From: Chloroflexota bacterium
GTDB taxonomy: Bacteria > Chloroflexota > Ktedonobacteria > Ktedonobacterales > Ktedonobacteraceae
Assembly: GCA_005879655.1 (NCBI GenBank)
Contig: VBJK01000484.1
Location: forward strand, 1-17,306
Reading direction: 5' to 3'
DNA length: 17,306 nucleotides
In this document: positions 13,427-17,306 of the stretch, piece by piece
Position numbering within the stretch: position 1 is the stretch's first letter
Layout of the letters: each line of letters starts with the position of its first letter
Notes under the pieces: model-generated
What the model saw: only the letters and a program-made list of their open reading frames with translations
The model's database searches: none
What the model was told of the DNA's origin: nothing
Program-made: the position numbers and the translations under genes

Positions 13427-16033
13427 ATGAATAACAAGGTATCTTCTCCAAATATGTGGTCACTGCTCCGATGGCTCGTGCTCGCACTCTGTCCTCCTCT
13501 GGCAACATTGCTGCCCCAGGTGCAAGCATTGACACTGCACAATCGTCTCCTTGCGGCAGTCCTGATCGCCATCTATGAACTAATGCTTTTCCTTTTTTCT
13601 TTTGGGAACAAGATCTGGCAACAACTGGAACCACGTTGGGTCAGCCAGCTCGCTGACTGGATCGATCAACGCAAAGAGTGGATCGTGAGCCATTCCTACC
13701 GCCATTATTGTCAGTATCTTACCTATCAACACCGTGATGTCGATGTCAAAGGCCTCAGCGCGCAGGGTATCTATACACTGGCTCTAGAGCAGACCTTTGT
13801 GGAACTGAGTATTACGCCAACACCCGCTCATCAAGCGGTAGCAGATCCCATCCGCGTTGCTTCCACCTTGAAGGAAGGCGCACACCCTATCTACGACTAC
13901 CTCTCTGCTCCTTCGCTCAAAGGTCAGCACCTCGTCATCCTTGGAGCACCTGGCAGCGGAAAGACGACTCTGCTCAAACATTTAGTCTTGACATGCCTCA
14001 AAAAGCGTGCGCTCTGGCACCCTTTCCGGGGGATGCACCGCTTCCCTGTGTTGCTCTTTTTGCGTGAGCATGTGGAGGCGATCAAGGCAAAAGCAGAGGA
14101 GTTTGCTCTGGAAGATGCCATCTGTGCCCATGCCCTCAAATGGTGGGAGCAGCGCTTAACCCCAAAGTGGACATGGGTAGAGCGCCAGATGATCCGTTAT
14201 AGCGAGAAGGGGCGTTTCCTCATTACGTCTCGTCCTCATGGATATAAGAATATGTCCCTTCAAGGGGTGATGGTCCTCGAAGTCCGCCCGTTTACAGATA
14301 AACAGATCGAGCAGTTTATCAATAACTGGTATTTAGCCAACGAGATCATGAGTAGCCAGAAGAGTGATCGCGGAGTCCATCTCAAAGCAAAGAACGGTGC
14401 CAAGGATTTGCTACGACGGTTGCGCTCTACTCCAGCGCTCTACGCCCTAGCAGTTAACCCGCTCTTGTTGACCATGATCGCAACCGTGCACCGCTATCAC
14501 GATGTGCTACCAGATAAGCGTGTTGCCTTGTATGCAGAGATCTGTGATGTTTTTCTAGGTAAGCGGGATGCAAGCAAGGGTCTCATGCTAGAACTGACAG
14601 CGGCGCAAAAACGCGAGGTCTTACAGCCTCTTGCCTATCATATGATGCAGAAGGGCATCACGGATATTTCATTGGAAGACACATGTCAGATCATTGCGCA
14701 ACTATTAACCTCGGTGAATCCAGACATGAGTCCCTCTACCTTTGTCTCCCTCGTCGAGCAGACCAGCGGCTTATTTTTAGAGCGTGAGGTCGGCAGTTAT
14801 ACGTTTGCCCATCTTACCTTTCAGGAATACCTGGCGGCAGTCTATGTTATTAAAGAGCAAGGGCTAGGACAGGAACTAGCCGCGCAAGTCTCCAAGAGTT
14901 GGTGGCATGAAACGATCCGCTTGTATTGTGCGCAAACAGATGCAACGGATATTGTCACTGCCTGCCTTCGTGAAAGTCCTCCTTCAGTTTCTGCTTTGAC
15001 GTTAGCGTGGGAGTGTCAGCAAGAAGCGCTCAAGTTGGATCGAGAAGTCCGATTGCAGTTAGAGCAGTTGCTCACGCAAGGCATAGAGGATGCTGACCAA
15101 GAGCATAGACATCTCGTTGCAGAAGTCTTACTTGCCCAGAGGAAACGACAGATGATCCCACTAGAGGATGGCATTTTTCTTGATACATCGCTGGTGACAT
15201 ATGCTGAATACCAACTCTTTCTCGACGAGCAATATGCGCAAGGGAAGTATCTTCAACCCGATCACTGGAACACGCTTTCATTTCTATCTGGTCAAGGGGA
15301 TACCCCGGTGCTAGGTGTACGTCATCATGACGCACTGGCGTTCTGTCAATGGTTGAGTAAGAGAGATGCGGGACTATGGCAGTACCGATTACCAAACGAG
15401 AAAGAAGGTGAGCGCACCCCATTGAAAGCGGATAAGGGCATGAACTACTGGCTTGGGGAAGGTAAGTTATACGTGAAAGAGACACCATTGAACCTTAGTA
15501 TAGTTCTTCCCTACTCCTTTGACTTTGGGTTGGATTCTTCTGTTCTCCTCAACATAGCTAATAGCCTCATCGACGAAAGTCGCCCTCACGCCCTCGACCT
15601 CGACCTCGACCTCGACCTCGACCTCGTCCGCGACCTCGTCCGCGACCTCGACCGCGCCCTCGTCCGCGCCTTCAACCGCATTCTCTCTGATAGCCGAACG
15701 CTTGTAGCTAACTTAATAAAAAAAGGTGCTCCAGGAGAAGCTATCCAGGCGCTTCGCCAATACACGTCTAACCTAAGTTATCTTCTTGCCTCCTTTTACT
15801 TCTACCTCTCAGTTCTGGAGGAGAGATCAACACAACAATCAAAAAAGCGATTTTTGTTCTTGAGGAAACTGAGACCACACCAAAAAGGTTCCTTAGAGGT
15901 ATTAGGCAATACGTATCTTCTCATCTATGTGCTCAGCGTTATGCTCAAAGGGCGTGCCAAAGGCAGCATACCAGCTTGGGAAGGGATTTTGCTGGTGAGA
16001 GAACAGAAGAAGGTTGAGAGAGAAAAATCCTGA
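13427..16033 (+). CDS. Membrane-anchored NACHT-family NTPase lacking Walker B, with FGE-like remnant and Leu-Asp repeat tail
   Basis: An 868-aa protein. Two hydrophobic helices (about 11-32 and 39-58) anchor the N-terminus. GLSAQGIYTLALEQTFVELS (109-128) is the conserved run before NACHT domains of this type. Walker A is GAPGSGKT (173-180); LITSRPHGY (265-273) is the sensor region; NPLLLTMIATVHRY (344-357) and SYTFAHLTFQEYLAA (457-471) are further NACHT hallmarks. The expected Walker B (hhhhDGLDE) is absent: RLTPKW (243-248) runs directly into TWVERQMIRY, so about 35 residues seem lost in frame. After a helical region, 583-658 resemble the start of a formylglycine-enzyme/SUMF1 domain (PVLGVRHHDALAFCQWLS, YRLPNE), not complete. 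Residues 723-750 are LD/RD dipeptides from a hexanucleotide repeat. Start ATG has GAGG 5 bases upstream. NACHT proteins act as signal-transducing or defence NTPases; activity here is doubtful. Confidence 0.85.
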   Translation: MNNKVSSPNMWSLLRWLVLALCPPLATLLPQVQALTLHNRLLAAVLIAIYELMLFLFSFGNKIWQQLEPRWVSQLADWIDQRKEWIVSHSYRHYCQYLTYQHRDVDVKGLSAQGIYTLALEQTFVELSITPTPAHQAVADPIRVASTLKEGAHPIYDYLSAPSLKGQHLVILGAPGSGKTTLLKHLVLTCLKKRALWHPFRGMHRFPVLLFLREHVEAIKAKAEEFALEDAICAHALKWWEQRLTPKWTWVERQMIRYSEKGRFLITSRPHGYKNMSLQGVMVLEVRPFTDKQIEQFINNWYLANEIMSSQKSDRGVHLKAKNGAKDLLRRLRSTPALYALAVNPLLLTMIATVHRYHDVLPDKRVALYAEICDVFLGKRDASKGLMLELTAAQKREVLQPLAYHMMQKGITDISLEDTCQIIAQLLTSVNPDMSPSTFVSLVEQTSGLFLEREVGSYTFAHLTFQEYLAAVYVIKEQGLGQELAAQVSKSWWHETIRLYCAQTDATDIVTACLRESPPSVSALTLAWECQQEALKLDREVRLQLEQLLTQGIEDADQEHRHLVAEVLLAQRKRQMIPLEDGIFLDTSLVTYAEYQLFLDEQYAQGKYLQPDHWNTLSFLSGQGDTPVLGVRHHDALAFCQWLSKRDAGLWQYRLPNEKEGERTPLKADKGMNYWLGEGKLYVKETPLNLSIVLPYSFDFGLDSSVLLNIANSLIDESRPHALDLDLDLDLDLVRDLVRDLDRALVRAFNRILSDSRTLVANLIKKGAPGEAIQALRQYTSNLSYLLASFYFYLSVLEERSTQQSKKRFLFLRKLRPHQKGSLEVLGNTYLLIYVLSVMLKGRAKGSIPAWEGILLVREQKKVEREKS
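15593..15670 (+). repeat. Coding hexanucleotide repeat, (CTCGAC)5 plus degenerate units
   Basis: Five perfect CTCGAC units (15593-15622), then two CTCGTC-CGCGAC pairs (15623-15646), then CTCGAC-CGCGCC and CTCGTC-CGCGCC (to 15670): 13 units in all. Being a multiple of three, copy-number change would lengthen or shorten the Leu-Asp/Arg-Asp tract without breaking the frame. Confidence 0.85.
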
Positions 16034-16357
16034 TCTCTAGAGTTTTTGTATTGGGTGCAGCTTTTGGGCAGATCCTTGAACAGTGTCGTGCATGACTTGT
16101 AAAGGAGCGTTGGCTCTGACGGGCGTTCGGTACCGAATTAAGTACTCTACATCGATGCTACTCACTCCCAAAGCACGCTCATTGCGCGACACCGATCCCT
16201 GAAAAATGCCATGTGAACCAACAATACCCACATGATCATCACCAACGCACAATGCCCACTGACCCTAACCCGCAGTACTGAGCACCCTTTCATCTCCCTC
16301 GTAGTGCGTCATTATGATTCTTTATGGTTTTCTACTCAACAAGAAAGGACCAACTGC
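16034..16357. other. Gap between the NACHT gene and the replication-relaxation pseudogene
   Basis: No supported gene. A 71-codon minus-strand frame (16037-16252) starts from TTG without a ribosome site. No terminator with a clear T run follows the NACHT stop; only CTCTAGAG with five T (about 16036-16049) is suggestive. No promoter with both elements was found for the gene at 16358. Confidence 0.4.
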
Positions 16358-17080
16358 ATGACCACAACTTCTACAACAATCCATCACCTCACGCCACGGG
16401 ATAAAATCTGTCTTGAGTGGATAGGCATGCAATATGCGATCCGACTCGACCAACTCAGGCGACTCTTATTCCGTCATACCCCAGAGCCTGACTGTTACAA
16501 ATGTAAGTCCGGCACGGATTGCGTCTCCCTGGATAGAGCCTATGAACTCATCAAGAAGTGGTTCGAGATGGGACTGATCGAGAAAAAGATCATCTTGCAT
16601 GGCGATAAACTGTGAATTTGGCTCTCTAGGGCGGGATTGCGTGAACTGGAGCTGTCATTCAACTAGAGTGGTGCGCCAGCTTCCGGCACACTTCCCCATT
16701 TGTTCTTCATTAACTAGGTGCGTTTGGCTATTGAAGCCAAACGGCCCAACGACCACTGGATGTCCGAGCGCCAGATAAGATCGGAGGCACCGCGCTTTGA
16801 GAAAGGCGAAAAGCGGCCTCACACTCCTGATGCCATTTTGACCAATGCCGCCAACGGCAAAGTCACGGCCATCGAGGTTGAGCGATCGACAAAAAACGAC
16901 GACGAACTGGAAGACGATCTGCGTGAGCTAGCTGTCTCCTACAAGTCCATCTGGTACTTTGCCAGTAGCGCGACCAGACGCAAAATTGAGCAGATGCTAG
17001 AAGGCTTCACACTAGAGATGAAAAAGCCGTTTGTGTTCTACAACTTGAAGGAGTATGGCAATGACTACAAGATCTCATAG
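16358..17080 (+). pseudogene. Replication-relaxation family protein gene with three in-frame stops
   Basis: The frame from ATG 16358 (AAAGGA 8 bases upstream) to TAG 17078 would encode 240 residues but is broken by TGA at 16613-16615 and TAG at 16664-16666 and 16715-16717. Translation continues sensibly in the same frame through all three, e.g. HGDKL-stop-IWLSRAGLRELELSFN and LPHLFFIN-stop-VRLAIEAKRPND, so there is no frameshift. The N-terminal half (LTPRDKICLEWIGMQYAIRLDQLRRLLF, DRAYELIKKWFEMGLIEKK) fits the winged-helix region of the replication-relaxation family found on plasmids and conjugative elements; the C-terminal half has TPDAIL and AIEVERSTK, a PD-(D/E)xK nuclease-like pattern. A CxxC-x4-C cluster sits at residues 46-55. 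Most simply a decayed gene; the intact first part is 85 aa. Read-through is possible but unsupported. Confidence 0.75.
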
Positions 17081-17306
17081 CTACCAACCACCCGTCAGCA
17101 GTGATCCATGGTGGATGCTGCTCTGTGCCCTTTTTGTGATCGCACTCTGCTTGCTAGCACTGCCTGCCATCATCATCGGGTTTCTTATGCAGCGCGTCAT
17201 GACCCGGTTACTCTCCTGCCTATGGAGCTTCGGCATTTGGGTTATCCTGCTTATTCCATGCGTCTACCTCCTCACCCAGTGGTATCAGCATGGCTTGCAA
17301 GCAGCG
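17061..17306 (+). CDS. Membrane protein, N-terminal part only (window edge)
   Basis: From ATG 17061 the frame is open to the edge (82 codons). AAGGAG at 17048-17053 is a strong ribosome site 7 bases ahead. The gene overlaps the last 20 bases of the replication-relaxation frame, a layout typical of translational coupling. After a short polar start (MTTRSHSYQPPVSSDP) come two hydrophobic helices, about 17-43 (WWMLLCALFVIALCLLALPA and on) and 50-72 (LLSCLWSFGIWVILLIPCVY), separated by MQRVMTR. A two-helix N-terminus next to a replication-relaxation gene fits the membrane part of a conjugative coupling or type IV secretion ATPase (VirD4/TraG-like), but no motor motif is in view, so this is an inference from position. 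Confidence 0.6.
   Translation, partial: MTTRSHSYQPPVSSDPWWMLLCALFVIALCLLALPAIIIGFLMQRVMTRLLSCLWSFGIWVILLIPCVYLLTQWYQHGLQAA

Noticed and set aside
15593..15670. CRISPR-like repeat array
   Set aside because: Units are six bases, contiguous, without spacers, and lie inside a coding frame.
16037..16252. 71-codon minus-strand frame with fairly protein-like composition
   Set aside because: It begins at TTG right after a stop with no ribosome site and resembles no family I know; it may be a relic but is not supportable.
16358..17080. Frameshifted gene or two separate genes
   Set aside because: Both halves are in the same frame and separated only by stop codons; the GTG at 16718 has no ribosome site to start a second protein.

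Overview
The window looks like chromosomal DNA of a filamentous, GC-moderate member of the Chloroflexota, most likely class Ktedonobacteria. This placement is inferred from gene content and style: a NACHT protein with a formylglycine-enzyme-like tail and Leu-Asp/Arg-Asp repeats, a zinc-ribbon protein with an Arg/Gly/Asp-rich tail, a replication-relaxation gene next to a membrane gene, and a MinCDE locus beside ftsH. No rRNA, tRNA, CRISPR array or complete insertion sequence was seen.

Left part (1-5400). The minus strand carries a membrane zinc metalloprotease of family M48 (cut by the window edge) behind an XRE helix-turn-helix/TPR-like regulator. Divergent from these is an unrecognised 201-aa protein. 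A hairpin separates it from a convergent VOC-family extradiol-dioxygenase-like gene, followed upstream by a small two-helix membrane protein. The next ~760 bp (5550-6313) have no convincing gene but hold a possible small RNA, a cluster of GC-rich hairpins and a strong bidirectional terminator.

Middle (6314-10830). minC, minD and minE lie in that order on the minus strand and would place the division septum. They are divergent from ftsH, a membrane AAA+ zinc protease with an unusual pore loop. ftsH ends at a 31-bp perfect inverted repeat that can terminate both ftsH and the convergent gene beyond it.

Right part (10877-17306). A ketoacyl-ACP-synthase-III-like gene and a double zinc-ribbon gene lie on the minus strand. 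The zinc-ribbon gene has a long leader with nested hairpins. On the plus strand, a consensus promoter drives an 868-aa membrane-anchored NACHT protein that has a Walker A motif but has lost the segment that should carry Walker B; its tail contains a (CTCGAC)n hexanucleotide repeat. Next is a replication-relaxation-family gene interrupted by three in-frame stops spaced exactly 17 codons apart, with no frameshift. The start of a membrane protein gene overlaps its end. This right end looks like the remains of a conjugative or plasmid-like element.

Several promoters share an extended -10 (TGn plus TATACT, TAGAAT or TACAAT), which suggests ordinary sigma-70-type transcription. The best candidates for something unusual are the Walker-B-less NACHT protein, the evenly spaced stop codons, and the structured leader at 12925-13056.
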